DNA of 64,000 nucleotides from assembly GCF_001815865.1 (NCBI RefSeq), contig NZ_KV822203.1, forward strand, positions 151,754 to 215,753. The letters are read 5' to 3'. The position numbers were made by a program, and so were the translations under genes. A model generated the notes under the pieces. That model searched no databases and was not told where the DNA came from. It saw only the letters and a program-made list of their open reading frames with translations. Below, one piece after another: positions 8,451-17,152 of this stretch. Each line of letters begins with the position of its first letter. The first letter of the stretch is position 1. Source of the DNA: Abiotrophia sp. HMSC24B09 (GTDB taxonomy: Bacteria; Bacillota; Bacilli; Lactobacillales; Aerococcaceae).

Positions 8451-9086
8451 TTAAAATGGTTTAACCGGCACCCGCAAAATCGTCTTAAGCTTGTCCGGCG
8501 CCACCCGCCGAGGGTCGGACAGGTATATTTCATGGTGGTGTCGGTCCTCTTGGAAGTCTAACTCATAGCCAGAAGTCTCTATGAAGGCATGCATCTTAGC
8601 CATGGTGGCAGGCTCCCTATCATAGCTCCCCAGGTGCAGACACTGGACACAGAGCCCTTCGTCCAAGCTAGCCAGTGTGAGCGCCTGACAGTCCAGACCT
8701 TTCTTGGCTTTGACTTGCGCCTTGGCCCATGCCACATCCTCTGGACGGATGAAGTCAGGTACTCGGATTAAGGCACGCCAGTGAAAATTAGCCTTGTGAC
8801 TATAGTCGACTTGCCCTTGAAGCTGATCTTCTTGCCACCAGAGGCCTTCCAGGGGCGCGACCACATATTGCTGGAAGTCGGGAATGACATAGTCAGTCTT
8901 GTAGGACATCTTGAGGGCGTAAGCTACACCGTAGAGAATGGCCAGCGCCTGACTGTAGGCGCCCCCTTCCTCATTGGGGTCACCCTGCCCCGTCATCTGC
9001 AAGAAGCGTTGGCTAGGCACGGTCACTAGAGACGGCATCTCCTTGGCCTTGTAGTGGGGTTCGGCTTTTTTGACATCATAGGTCAT
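8451..9086 (-). CDS. GyrI-like small-molecule-binding domain protein
   Basis: A 211-residue cytoplasmic protein with the GyrI/effector-binding (SHS2-type) fold suggested by SLVTVPSQRFLQMTGQG and KMSYKTDY near the N-terminus and an LHLGSYDREPATMAKMHAFI stretch near residue 160. Members bind hydrophobic small molecules or act as hydrolases. No DNA-binding domain is visible, so this is a stand-alone version. The ATG has an AAAGGAGG site. It sits directly downstream of a WYL-domain regulator, a pairing that suggests the regulator controls it. Confidence 0.75.
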   Translation of the reverse strand: MTYDVKKAEPHYKAKEMPSLVTVPSQRFLQMTGQGDPNEEGGAYSQALAILYGVAYALKMSYKTDYVIPDFQQYVVAPLEGLWWQEDQLQGQVDYSHKANFHWRALIRVPDFIRPEDVAWAKAQVKAKKGLDCQALTLASLDEGLCVQCLHLGSYDREPATMAKMHAFIETSGYELDFQEDRHHHEIYLSDPRRVAPDKLKTILRVPVKPF

Positions 9087-9166
9087 GACAGTTCCTCCTT
9101 TATCTCTTTGATATATCTAGTATAGCAAGCTAACCCCGACATCTTCTGTCAGGGTTGAGTTTTTTG

Positions 9167-10039
9167 CTACATTTCTTTTATTTGATGCTGGAATGCTTGG
9201 GCGAGTGACTGAGGGGCTAGGACTTGAACATGAGCACCGTATGATAAGAGGTAGGCCACCAAGTCCTGATTAATTGGCAGCTGGGTCTGCACTAGGAGGC
9301 CGCCTTGGTCATCCTTGACCGCTAGTCCGGCGAAATCATCATAGACCCGATAGGCCACCTGATCATCAAAGCGTAGACTGACTGGACTTAAGTCTGACTC
9401 AAACAGAGTCTGGGGCAAGTCCAAGTGGCTATAATCCGCATCAAAGCCTTGTGCCAAGACTTGGAGGTCCTGCATACGACTTAACTTAAAATAGCGAAAG
9501 GCTTGCCGTTCCCGGCACCAGGCATAGAGATACCAGCGATAGTGCTTGAGCACTAGCCGAGCTGGCTCCACCTGCCGCTGACTCCAGCTACCTTGATTGG
9601 AACAGTAGCGAAAGGTCACCAAGTGACGCTCCAAAATAGCCTGCTTGAGCCAATCAAAGTCACGAGACAGATGGGGGCTTTGATGCCAAGTAGTTTGGTC
9701 CACCAAGAGCCAGTGGTCGGCTTTTTGACTGCCTTTGAAATGGGCTCGCAACTTATCTAGTAATCCAGCGTCAGCCTGACTGGCTTCAAGTGCGGCCAGA
9801 ATCTGGCTCTGCTCTTGCTCTTGGAGCAGGCCAGCCGGCAAGACATAGCGCCGGTCAATTTCCCAGCCTCCCCCTTGGCCCTGGATGGCATAAACTGGCA
9901 TGCCGAATTCCGATAAATCATCCATATCCCGCAAAATGGTCCGCTCCGTCACCTCAAAACGCTGGGCCAAGATTCGGGCCGGCGTCCGGCCATGAGCCAA
10001 CAAATAATGCAAGATTCCTAAGAGACGCCCTGCTTTCAT
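9167..10039 (-). CDS. YafY-type HTH/WYL-domain transcriptional regulator
   Basis: A 290-residue regulator. An N-terminal HTH_11 winged helix (residues 1-60; RFEVTERTILRDMDDLSEFG) is followed by a WYL ligand-binding domain near 150-200 (RWYLYAWCRERQAFRYFKLSRM) and a WCX-like C-terminal part. WYL domains sense nucleotides or other small ligands. The GyrI-like gene downstream is the obvious candidate target, 80 bases away. Confidence 0.88.
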   Translation of the reverse strand: MKAGRLLGILHYLLAHGRTPARILAQRFEVTERTILRDMDDLSEFGMPVYAIQGQGGGWEIDRRYVLPAGLLQEQEQSQILAALEASQADAGLLDKLRAHFKGSQKADHWLLVDQTTWHQSPHLSRDFDWLKQAILERHLVTFRYCSNQGSWSQRQVEPARLVLKHYRWYLYAWCRERQAFRYFKLSRMQDLQVLAQGFDADYSHLDLPQTLFESDLSPVSLRFDDQVAYRVYDDFAGLAVKDDQGGLLVQTQLPINQDLVAYLLSYGAHVQVLAPQSLAQAFQHQIKEM

Positions 10040-10083
10040 CCTATCACCCCTTTTATCCTATTATAGCATAGGCTTTAATACCC

Positions 10084-10129
10084 AAAAAGGCCTCCCTGGC
10101 TTGGACCTGTCATCCAAGCTAGGGAGGCT
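10084..10129 (-). terminator. Intrinsic terminator after the dmkA-like gene
   Basis: Long stem GCCTCCCT-GCTTGGA / TCCAAGC-AGGGAGGC (positions 10090-10129), followed on the minus strand by TTTTT. It closes the fmnB-dmkA unit. Confidence 0.88.
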
Positions 10130-10139
10130 ATTTATTTAG

Positions 10140-11108
10140 TTAAGGCAAGAGGATGCCCAGCAGCAACCAGGCACAATAGAGGCTGGCCACTAGGACAAAG
10201 GATTGGACCGAGAGGACGAAGGTTTCGCGCTTAACTTGTTTAGCGCGGAAGGCTGCGACCTTGGGCCAGTGAAGGGCCAGGCCAACAAAAGTCACCAAAC
10301 CCCAGATTGGCAGGCGACCGATCAGGGCTAGCCCCAATAAGACTAGCCAAGGCAGAACTTGCAAGCCAGTATAGAGGGCTAGCGCACGCGCTTTGCCTAA
10401 GTAATAAACTAAGGTGAATCGTTGGTTACGGATATCCACTTCCAAGTCACAGGTATTATTGGCTAGCATAATACCGGCAATTAAGCTGACTAGGGGCAGA
10501 CTGTAGCAAAAGAGCTCCAGAGTCAGGGCCCAGTTCCAGCCAATGGTCACCATCCCACCTGACCACTGACTCCACAACAACTGGTCGTAGGCGGTCATGT
10601 AGACGGCTAGGAAGAAGATGCCAAAACCCATAGTAAGGCCTGAGAAGACTTCCCCTAGGGGCAGGCGCGACAAGGGCATAGGCCCATAGGTATAACCAAT
10701 CCCTATTAGGAAGCAGAGGCCTCCTAGAACTAGCAGGAGGACATCGGTCCGACTGACAATGACCAGGGAGACGATAACCGAGAAGGCCAAAAGGCCAAAA
10801 ATAATCCGGACCATTTGACTAAAATCTAATTGATGGACCCCAATGACATTTTCGCTGGTTTTGTAATCCAGGTCCACGGCCTTGTGGTAATCAACGGCAT
10901 TATTAATGGCCGTCGTACACATATCGAAGCTCAGCACCGCCAAGGCGAAGAGGCTAGCATTAACCCAATTGAAGCGTCCCAAGTGATAATAGGTCCACAA
11001 GAATCCCGCCAGCATGGGAAAGACGCTGGCCACCTTGGTCCTGAGCTCAACAAATTCAAAGAAAATCGCTAGCTTTTGCTTAATCTTCAACAAGATGATA
11101 CCCCTCAT
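10140..11108 (-). CDS. dmkA: UbiA-family polyprenyltransferase (MenA/DmkA-like)
   Basis: A membrane prenyltransferase joining a polyprenyl chain to dihydroxynaphthoate to give demethylmenaquinone. It has 322 residues with about eight hydrophobic segments. The Asp-rich sites are NNAVDYHKAVDLDYK near residue 90 and NNTCDLEVDIRNQR near 215. Its place after fmnB in a cluster with pplA-like, dmkB and ndh2-like genes matches Listeria DmkA, which makes the quinone for extracellular electron transfer, rather than a general MenA; both remain possible. The ATG at 11108 overlaps the fmnB end by 29 bases. A TTG at 11093 preceded by GAGGGG is a credible alternative start. Confidence 0.85.
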   Translation of the reverse strand: MRGIILLKIKQKLAIFFEFVELRTKVASVFPMLAGFLWTYYHLGRFNWVNASLFALAVLSFDMCTTAINNAVDYHKAVDLDYKTSENVIGVHQLDFSQMVRIIFGLLAFSVIVSLVIVSRTDVLLLVLGGLCFLIGIGYTYGPMPLSRLPLGEVFSGLTMGFGIFFLAVYMTAYDQLLWSQWSGGMVTIGWNWALTLELFCYSLPLVSLIAGIMLANNTCDLEVDIRNQRFTLVYYLGKARALALYTGLQVLPWLVLLGLALIGRLPIWGLVTFVGLALHWPKVAAFRAKQVKRETFVLSVQSFVLVASLYCAWLLLGILLP

Positions 11109-12204
11109 TCGTTAGTTGGAAACTATCCTTGAGGCCAGAGGTCACGTGAACCCCGTGATCCTTATCAATCAGCACCGCTTCAACCCCATCTAGGCTCTCA
11201 ATAAAGGCCAATCCATCCTTGGTCCCCAAGAGGAAGAGCGTGGTCGACAGGGCATCGGCCTTGAGCGATACTTTGGTAAAAATAGTCGCCCCCGACAGGT
11301 CATTATCCACCGGGTAGCCCGTCTTAGGATCCAGGATATGGTGATAGCGGACACCGTCCACTTCCACATAACGTTCATAGATTCCAGAAGTCACGACTGT
11401 CCCGTCGATGACCCGCTTGGTTCCCACAACTTGCCCCCGGACCTCATCAGGGTCTTGAACTCCAACATTCCAACCTTCCGGACTGGATGGCGAGGTGCCC
11501 ATAACAATGACATTACCACCTAGGTTGATAATGGCCGTATTGACCCCGTGTTTGGCCAAGATATTGCGGATGCCGTCGGCAATATAGCCCTTGGAAATCC
11601 CACCCAATTCTAGGGCCATACCCTCTTCTTCCAGACGCACCGTTTGGGCTGTTTCATCTAGGGTGATTTTGTGGTAGTCAATCTTAGGCAAGGCTGCCTG
11701 AATTTCCTGGTCGCTGGGCTTGCGCGCATCTACATCGCCAATTTTCCAGAGATTGGACACGGCCCCGATGGAAATATCGAAGCGCCCGCCGGATATTTCC
11801 GCCGTTTCCAGGGCTTGCTTAATGATGGTCAGGGTGGCGGGATCAACCTTGACCGCCTCATGGCCTGCCGCCTGGTTAATTCGGTAGACATCCGATCCTT
11901 CCAAGTTGGTGGATAGCAATTGCTCCATGTGGTCCATGTAGTCATAGGCTTCGGTCATGGCCGCTTCGGCCTCTGACCCTTCATGGAAAATTTGCAAGGT
12001 GACTGCCGTATGGAGCTTGGTCTCAGCCCGCATCAAGGGCGTGGTCACCACTGGCAAGGGCTCAGGGTTCGCTTCAGAGCTGGTGCTGCTAGCAGACTGG
12101 CTGGTGCTACTGCTGGTCTCCTCAGCACTGACCCAAACGGGACTCAAGGAGCCTAAGATTAAGAAGCCCAAAGCCAAGCCTTGCATTATAGTTGTTTTCT
12201 TCAT
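11080..12204 (-). CDS. fmnB: Extracellular FAD:protein FMN transferase (ApbE family)
   Basis: Covalently attaches FMN to threonine or serine in FMN-binding domains of exported proteins; the natural substrate is the PplA-like protein encoded next to it. The ApbE fold is shown by LELGGISKGYIADGI, INLGGNVIVMG and a C-terminal KADALSTTLFLLG. The start at 12204 (MKKTTIMQGL) is preferred over the longer frame at 12243 because AAAGGAG lies just upstream. The signal peptide ends WVSA-EETSSS, followed by a Ser/Thr-rich linker. There is no lipobox cysteine, unlike Listeria FmnB, so it may be released or held by an uncleaved signal. Confidence 0.9.
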   Translation of the reverse strand: MKKTTIMQGLALGFLILGSLSPVWVSAEETSSSTSQSASSTSSEANPEPLPVVTTPLMRAETKLHTAVTLQIFHEGSEAEAAMTEAYDYMDHMEQLLSTNLEGSDVYRINQAAGHEAVKVDPATLTIIKQALETAEISGGRFDISIGAVSNLWKIGDVDARKPSDQEIQAALPKIDYHKITLDETAQTVRLEEEGMALELGGISKGYIADGIRNILAKHGVNTAIINLGGNVIVMGTSPSSPEGWNVGVQDPDEVRGQVVGTKRVIDGTVVTSGIYERYVEVDGVRYHHILDPKTGYPVDNDLSGATIFTKVSLKADALSTTLFLLGTKDGLAFIESLDGVEAVLIDKDHGVHVTSGLKDSFQLTNEGYHLVED

Positions 12205-12256
12205 ACTTACTCCTTTTTGGTGGCAGTTTATCTGGCCTACCACCTAACTAATCTTA

Positions 12257-12270
12257 CCTGATAGATCAGG
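12257..12270. promoter_or_regulatory. Perfect 14-bp palindrome upstream of fmnB
   Basis: CCTGAT-AG-ATCAGG lies between the pplA terminator and fmnB. It could be an operator or a small hairpin; no regulator is assigned. Confidence 0.3.
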
Positions 12271-12290
12271 CAGGCTCTGCTTGGAGCCAT

Positions 12291-12321
12291 AAAAATAGAG
12301 GCCGGGAACAATCCCAGCCTC
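12291..12321 (-). terminator. Terminator after the pplA-like gene
   Basis: Stem GAGGCCGGGA / TCCCAGCCTC (one mismatch) with a 4-base loop, followed on the minus strand by ATTTTTA. Partial read-through into fmnB-dmkA is plausible, as no strong promoter is seen for fmnB. Confidence 0.8.
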
Positions 12322-12334
12322 CCTTCACTTCTGA

Positions 12335-13180
12335 TTATTCGCCAACAACGGCAGCTTTGATGACTTCTTTTTCACCTAAAGCGGCTGCTTCTAACAATTG
12401 TTTAGCATAGGTCTTGAAGGCGTTAGTTGTGTTGGTTGCCCCAGTCACAACATCCACATTGGCATTGCTAGACTTAACTAAGGCTTCGTTCAATTGCTTA
12501 ACTGCATCAGCGTAAGAGACTTTAGCCTTGTCAGCCATCATCTTGTTGTAGTCAGCATCTTCAGACTTACGTTTGCCGTCTTTGTACATGTCGTAGTCTG
12601 CTTTTTCTACTTTACCGTCTTTGACAGTGAGGACGAACTTGGTAGTCCAACCACGTTGGTCAGCTGGTGCTTCCAAAGTGTATTCACCATCTTGAAGCGG
12701 TAATTTAGAGATGTTGACTTCGCCAGTCTTACCTTCTTTGGCTTGTTTCAAGAGTACCTTAGTAGAGAAGAAGAAAACTTCGCTAGTGTGGCTTGCACCA
12801 GTCACTACGTCAGCCTTGCCGTCTTTAACCAAGCTTTCGTCTAATTTCTTCATAGCTTCAGCTGCAGAAACTTTAGTTTTTTCTTTCATTTTGTCGTTGT
12901 ATTCAGCGTTTTCAGATTTCTTCTCGCCCTTGTCGTTGACATAGTCGTAGTTAGAAGAAGCCACTTTACCGTCTTTGACCACGATGGTGTGGTGGAGTTT
13001 CCAGCCACGTTCGTCAGCGTCAGACACAGCGGTATATTCGCCGTCTTTCAAGTCTTTGACTTCAAAAGTAGTGGTTGCAGCTGGTTTAGCATCTTCCGCT
13101 AAAACTACGCTAGATAAGCTAGTCCCCAGAGATAAAACTGCTGCTAAGAGCATGGTTGATTTTAACAATGATTTTTTCAT
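12335..13180 (-). CDS. pplA: PplA-like exported flavoprotein with two FMN-binding domains
   Basis: Extracellular electron carrier. It has 281 residues: a signal peptide (about 1-28, ending VVLA), then two homologous FMN-binding domains beginning DGEYTAVSDADERGW and DGEYTLEAPADQRGW. Each ends with a flavinylation-type motif, VVTGASHTS at about 125-133 and VVTGATNTT at 244-252, where FMN would be attached by the ApbE protein encoded downstream. Known Listeria PplA is a lipoprotein; here no cysteine follows the signal peptide, so anchoring is unclear. The two domains arose by internal duplication. It appears to be its own transcription unit with a terminator. Confidence 0.88.
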   Translation of the reverse strand: MKKSLLKSTMLLAAVLSLGTSLSSVVLAEDAKPAATTTFEVKDLKDGEYTAVSDADERGWKLHHTIVVKDGKVASSNYDYVNDKGEKKSENAEYNDKMKEKTKVSAAEAMKKLDESLVKDGKADVVTGASHTSEVFFFSTKVLLKQAKEGKTGEVNISKLPLQDGEYTLEAPADQRGWTTKFVLTVKDGKVEKADYDMYKDGKRKSEDADYNKMMADKAKVSYADAVKQLNEALVKSSNANVDVVTGATNTTNAFKTYAKQLLEAAALGEKEVIKAAVVGE

Positions 13181-13238
13181 TCTAATTACCCCTTTACTGT
13201 ATATGTTTACATCTTATAGTTTAACGCAATTCCAAGCC

Positions 13239-13253
13239 CTTGTCCATGACAAG
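13239..13253. promoter_or_regulatory. Small palindrome between dmkB and pplA
   Basis: CTTGTC-CAT-GACAAG lies just past the dmkB stop and upstream of pplA. It has no T-run, so it is more likely an operator or mRNA hairpin than a terminator. Confidence 0.3.
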
Positions 13254-13259
13254 CCCCTG

Positions 13260-14237
13260 TCAAAAGTGTCCTCTCATAACTTGATTGAGTAAGTTGACCA
13301 GTGTTTGGCTTTCTTGCTTGCCCCCTAGTCCTCTTAGGCGTTTTTCAGCCTTGGTTAGATAGTTGTCTACCAGGCGCTCCGTCTCTGTCAAAGTCCCTAA
13401 GTCGACTAGGGCTTGATAGAGCCGGTCTAGCTCCTGCTGGCTCCAAGGCTGGCCCCGCTCCTTAAGTTGCTGGCGCAAACTTGGATCCTCCTGCAAGCCT
13501 AAAATTAGGGGCGCCGTATAGATACCATTTTGAACATCCTGCATACGGGGTTTGCCACTAAGCTCGACATCCACTTGGTAGTCAATTAAGTCATCCCTGA
13601 GTTGGAAGGCCATGCCAATGGCTTGGCCCAGATAGAAGGCCTGACGATTCTGCAAGGCCGACTGATTCAAGCTATAGTAGCCAAAGAAAGTCGCGGCTGC
13701 AAATAAGAGGGCCGTCTTGCCTCGAATCTGCCGTAGGTAATCATACATGGTCATGCCCTGACGGTATTGGTTGGCAAGTTGGTTAAGCTCCCCTATCAGA
13801 ATCCCCTCCATCACCCAGGCATCCAGAGGATTGCGGTCAAATTCCTGTTGGCTCTTTTGAATCAAGCGAGCCGCATAGGTCATCAGATAGTCTCCCGCAT
13901 AGATGGCTAGGCGGTTGGACTTTTGAATATGGAGGGCCTCAATGCCCCTGCGAGTATCCGCCTCATCAATGACATCGTCATGAATGAGCGTGGCCAAATG
14001 TAGGACCTCAATGGCTGCCGCAATATAGCGTTTGGACTGGGTGATGCCTTCTGGAGTCAGCTGGGCCATGGCCAGACAGAGTCCGGCCCGCAGGTACTTG
14101 CCTGGGGCATCCATATAGGCCAGAATTTTCTCCCGGACATCCGGGATTTTAAGCTGGAGCTCTGACTTCATCAGAGCTTTGACCGCCACGAGCTCCTCTT
14201 GAATATATGGTAAAGACTCCCATATCGGGTGAACCAT
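13260..14237 (-). CDS. dmkB: Polyprenyl diphosphate synthase (DmkB/HepT-like)
   Basis: Makes the long isoprenoid side chain for the quinone. It has 325 residues, with the first aspartate-rich motif LIHDDVIDEADTRRG near residue 90 and the second QLRDDLIDYQ near 215, as in trans-prenyl chain elongases. The ATG follows an AAAGGAGG site. It lies between ndh2 and pplA in the electron-transfer cluster and corresponds to DmkB of Listeria. A role in ordinary menaquinone synthesis cannot be excluded. Confidence 0.9.
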   Translation of the reverse strand: MVHPIWESLPYIQEELVAVKALMKSELQLKIPDVREKILAYMDAPGKYLRAGLCLAMAQLTPEGITQSKRYIAAAIEVLHLATLIHDDVIDEADTRRGIEALHIQKSNRLAIYAGDYLMTYAARLIQKSQQEFDRNPLDAWVMEGILIGELNQLANQYRQGMTMYDYLRQIRGKTALLFAAATFFGYYSLNQSALQNRQAFYLGQAIGMAFQLRDDLIDYQVDVELSGKPRMQDVQNGIYTAPLILGLQEDPSLRQQLKERGQPWSQQELDRLYQALVDLGTLTETERLVDNYLTKAEKRLRGLGGKQESQTLVNLLNQVMRGHF

Positions 14238-14289
14238 GGTTGGCCTCCTTTCTAGAAAGTGAGAGGATAAGAAGCTCCTCTTACAAAGC

Positions 14290-14310
14290 GAGGCCCCACA
14301 CGGGGGCCTC
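14290..14310 (-). terminator. Hairpin after the ndh2-like gene
   Basis: GAGGCCCC / GGGGCCTC stem with a short loop. The T-tract on the minus strand is poor (GCTTTG), so termination may be partial, allowing ndh2-dmkB read-through. Confidence 0.55.
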
Positions 14311-14327
14311 CTTATTTACTTGATTTT

Positions 14328-16328
14328 TTAGGCTGGTGGACCATAGTGGTGACTGGTGCGGCCATAGAGCCAACGATCCAGCTTCTTACCTAACCAAGGC
14401 ATTACCCAGTAGTCCAGACCAAAGGCCCGACCCGAGCCATTCATAAGGGCGATGGCAACTGGAATAAACCAGATGTTAACCCAGTAGAACATACCTGAGA
14501 GGCAGAACATAGTAACCAAGAGTACAGTCCCAGCATTGATTAACCAGACGAAAAGACCTGCAATCAAGGCCAAGCCGATTAAGATTTCCATAACGGTCAT
14601 GAATTTCTGCATGAAGAGAGCCACGTCGCGGTTAGGCACGAAGAAGCGCATAATAGCCGCAAACCAATCTGGCATACCGTCTAAGACTGGTTTTGGACTT
14701 TCCCCATAAGCGTAGCTGAGGCCGAAGACCGCATGGCTGGCTTGAGCGACTGCCCCGCCGGCAGAACTAGCTGCAGAACTCATTGCTTCAGAGGCCCCAG
14801 AAGTCACGGCAGAAGATACAGAGCTAACGGCTTCAGAAGCGCCAGAGGTCACAACCGATGACACAGAGCTAGCTGCCTCAGAGGCCCCAGAAGTCACAGC
14901 TGATGCTGCAGCATTTGCAGTTTCTTGTAACCAGGCAAATGGGAAGACAACTTTGTCCCCAAACCAGTTAGTGGTTCCCCAGAGACCGAAGGCCTTCTTA
15001 AGCCCTTCTAAGAGCCAAACAGACCCATAGAAGAAACGCAATGGCACGGACCAGAGGATGTTACCGTGAGCAGCTAAATGCCCGCGGAAAATGTTGCGTT
15101 TGTCCTTAATCTTGAAGAACTCATGACGGACATAGGTCCACATGTAGTAGAAGGAACGAATGGTGAAGAAGTAGAGCACATTGACTAAGTGCTTCATCAA
15201 CATAGCGAAGAAGCCAGTCAAATGCCATTTGCCCATGAGGAAGGCCACCCCGTAACGGGAGCCAATAGAGACCATAAAGCCATCGTATTTACCCTTGTAG
15301 GCGTGTTTCTCAGTTCCTTTGATATCGGCAATGATGTTGTGGGCCGCGGTTTCCCCAGTTTGTTCAGCTGCCTGAACGATTTGAGGCGTTGGACGACCGC
15401 CTTCATTTGGATCTTCATAGTAAACCAAGTCCCCTACCACATAGATACCTGGGTGGTCCTTAGCTTCCATGTATTGGTCTGCTACCAGACGGTTAGCACG
15501 GCCCGTTTCTAAACCAAAGACCTTAGCTTCAGTATTACCTTGCACCCCGGCGGTCCAAATCGTAGTATAGCTGTCGATGGTCTTGCCTGACGCTAACTCT
15601 ACGTTATGCTTGTTAACAGCTTGAATCCCGTCACCAGTTGAGACTTTGATACCGACTTTGGTCATGTAACGCATGGCCTTGTCTTGTTCCTTGTCAGTCA
15701 CCATAGCCAAGATTTTTGGCGCGGCTTCTACCAAATGAACAGAGAATTCTTCTTCATCTAAGTGGTAATCCTTCGCTAGGCGAGGAACCCATTCGATCAG
15801 CTCACCGACCATTTCAACCCCAGTAAAGCCTGCACCGCAGACGATGAAGCTGAGTAAGGCACGACGTTTAGCTTGGTTAGGTTCGTGTTCGGCCTTGGCA
15901 CAGCATTCCTTGATGTGAGCTCGAATGCGCTCTGCTGCCGCCAGTGACCAGAGGGTAAAGCCATTTTCCTTAACACCTGCGACGCCGAAGTCGTTAGCTT
16001 CGCCACCCATGGCTAAAATCAAATAATCATAATGATAGCTGTAGCTTTCACCTTGGACTGTCTTAGTGGCTTCATCAATCCCGACAACCGTGTCTGTTAC
16101 TAATTGTACTTTTTTGTATTTGTTGAAGATACGTTGTAAGTCATACTTGACCGCGTTAGCTTCCACACGTCCCCCCGCTACCTCATGCAATTCAGTCATG
16201 TAGGTATGGTAGGCATGCTTATCTACCAAAGTAATCTTAACATCCGCGTCATTCTTGAAGGTCTTGCCCAACTTACGGGCGGCCGAGATACCGGCATAAC
16301 CGGCACCGACAATGACGATTTCTTTCAC
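14328..16328 (-). CDS. ndh2: Type II NADH dehydrogenase with C-terminal membrane extension (Ndh2, EET type)
   Basis: Oxidises NADH and reduces membrane quinone; in Listeria the extended Ndh2 feeds extracellular electron transfer. The 666 residues begin with a GAGYAG dinucleotide-binding motif and carry a second one near GAGFTGVEMVGEL. From about residue 385 hydrophobic segments follow (HLVNVLYFFTIRSFYYMWTY; PLRFFYGSVWLLEGLKKAFG), then an Ala/Ser/Val/Gly linker of repeated 15-residue units, then a DoxX-like membrane part. The first in-frame start, GTG at 16337, overlaps the ribosome site; the GTG at 16328 lies 8 bases from AGGAG and is preferred. It has a strong promoter of its own. Confidence 0.9.
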   Translation of the reverse strand: MKEIVIVGAGYAGISAARKLGKTFKNDADVKITLVDKHAYHTYMTELHEVAGGRVEANAVKYDLQRIFNKYKKVQLVTDTVVGIDEATKTVQGESYSYHYDYLILAMGGEANDFGVAGVKENGFTLWSLAAAERIRAHIKECCAKAEHEPNQAKRRALLSFIVCGAGFTGVEMVGELIEWVPRLAKDYHLDEEEFSVHLVEAAPKILAMVTDKEQDKAMRYMTKVGIKVSTGDGIQAVNKHNVELASGKTIDSYTTIWTAGVQGNTEAKVFGLETGRANRLVADQYMEAKDHPGIYVVGDLVYYEDPNEGGRPTPQIVQAAEQTGETAAHNIIADIKGTEKHAYKGKYDGFMVSIGSRYGVAFLMGKWHLTGFFAMLMKHLVNVLYFFTIRSFYYMWTYVRHEFFKIKDKRNIFRGHLAAHGNILWSVPLRFFYGSVWLLEGLKKAFGLWGTTNWFGDKVVFPFAWLQETANAAASAVTSGASEAASSVSSVVTSGASEAVSSVSSAVTSGASEAMSSAASSAGGAVAQASHAVFGLSYAYGESPKPVLDGMPDWFAAIMRFFVPNRDVALFMQKFMTVMEILIGLALIAGLFVWLINAGTVLLVTMFCLSGMFYWVNIWFIPVAIALMNGSGRAFGLDYWVMPWLGKKLDRWLYGRTSHHYGPPA
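14775..14910 (-). repeat. 45-bp tandem repeat (about 3 copies) coding the Ndh2 linker
   Basis: Three copies start near 14791, 14836 and 14881 and encode variants of SAVTSGASEAASSVS. The exact 45-bp period and high identity suggest copy number may vary between strains. Confidence 0.85.
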
Positions 16329-16364
16329 GCTCAACACTCCTCACTCTATTTTTTGATACTATAC

Positions 16365-16393
16365 ATTATACGGCTAAAAGCCTATTTTCTCAA
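16365..16393 (-). promoter_or_regulatory. Promoter of ndh2
   Basis: TTGAGA, 17 bases, TATAAT on the minus strand, close to sigma-A consensus. The spacer holds the palindrome GGCT-TTT-AGCC, a possible operator. Confidence 0.8.
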
Positions 16394-16433
16394 CGATTAT
16401 CGACTTTTTGCTAAATATTTCCCATTACTATCC

Positions 16434-17150
16434 TTAAAGATAGTGCTTCAATTGTGCCAGTTCTTCTGGCTTAAGCGGCCGATAGGCACCAGGGGCTAGG
16501 TCCTGGTCTAGGACTAGGTGGCCCATGCGCAGACGGTGAAGCTGCGTCACCTTGACACCTACCGACAGGAACATCTTCTTGACTTGGTGGAACTTGCCCT
16601 CCCGAATGGTCAGGCGAGCCCGACTTTCTAGCGGACCAGAGGCCTCAATTACCAAGTGGGCTGGCGCACAGGGCTGATCCTGATCAATCAGAATGCCTTG
16701 GGCAAAACTAGCCACATGGTCCTGACTTAGCGGTCCATTGACCACTACCTGGTATTCCTTTTCCACATGGTATTGGGGATGCAACATGCGATAACCCAAA
16801 GGGCCGTTGGTGGTCAGAAAGACCAGGCCGGTGGTAGAACGGTCTAAACGGCCTACCGGATATAGGCCTGGTGCCTGATCTTGAGGAGCCAGGCAGTCAA
16901 TGACCGTAGTGAAGCGGTTATCCGTGACTGCCGTTAAGACTCCCTGAGGCTTATGTAATAGCCAATAGGTCTCAGCCGGCTGGGTCAAGATTCTTCCCTG
17001 GACTTTGATTTCTTGCAAGCCAGGATCCACATTACGGTTGGGGCGACGTTCCACTTGGCCATCGACTTGTACCTGACAACTCTTGAGTAGTCGCTTAACT
17101 TGATTACGGGAACCTAGTCCCGCCTGATTCATGACTTGATCCAGACGCAT
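16434..17150 (-). CDS. RsuA/RluB-family 16S/23S pseudouridine synthase
   Basis: Isomerises uridine to pseudouridine in rRNA. The 238 residues contain an N-terminal S4 RNA-binding domain (MRLDQVMNQAGLGSRNQVKR, residues 1-60) and a catalytic domain with the GRLDRSTTGLVFLT motif holding the catalytic aspartate (near residue 101). RsuA is the nearest guess by length, but the group cannot be separated by eye. It follows the DUF421 gene by 2 bases and probably shares its transcript. Confidence 0.9.
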   Translation of the reverse strand: MRLDQVMNQAGLGSRNQVKRLLKSCQVQVDGQVERRPNRNVDPGLQEIKVQGRILTQPAETYWLLHKPQGVLTAVTDNRFTTVIDCLAPQDQAPGLYPVGRLDRSTTGLVFLTTNGPLGYRMLHPQYHVEKEYQVVVNGPLSQDHVASFAQGILIDQDQPCAPAHLVIEASGPLESRARLTIREGKFHQVKKMFLSVGVKVTQLHRLRMGHLVLDQDLAPGAYRPLKPEELAQLKHYL

Positions 17151-17152
17151 GG

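Noticed and set aside
10140..16393. Search by eye for a Rex site (TTGTGAAN4TTCACAA-like) near the electron-transfer genes
   Set aside because: No acceptable match was seen; the palindromes present (12257, 13239, 16374) differ from it.
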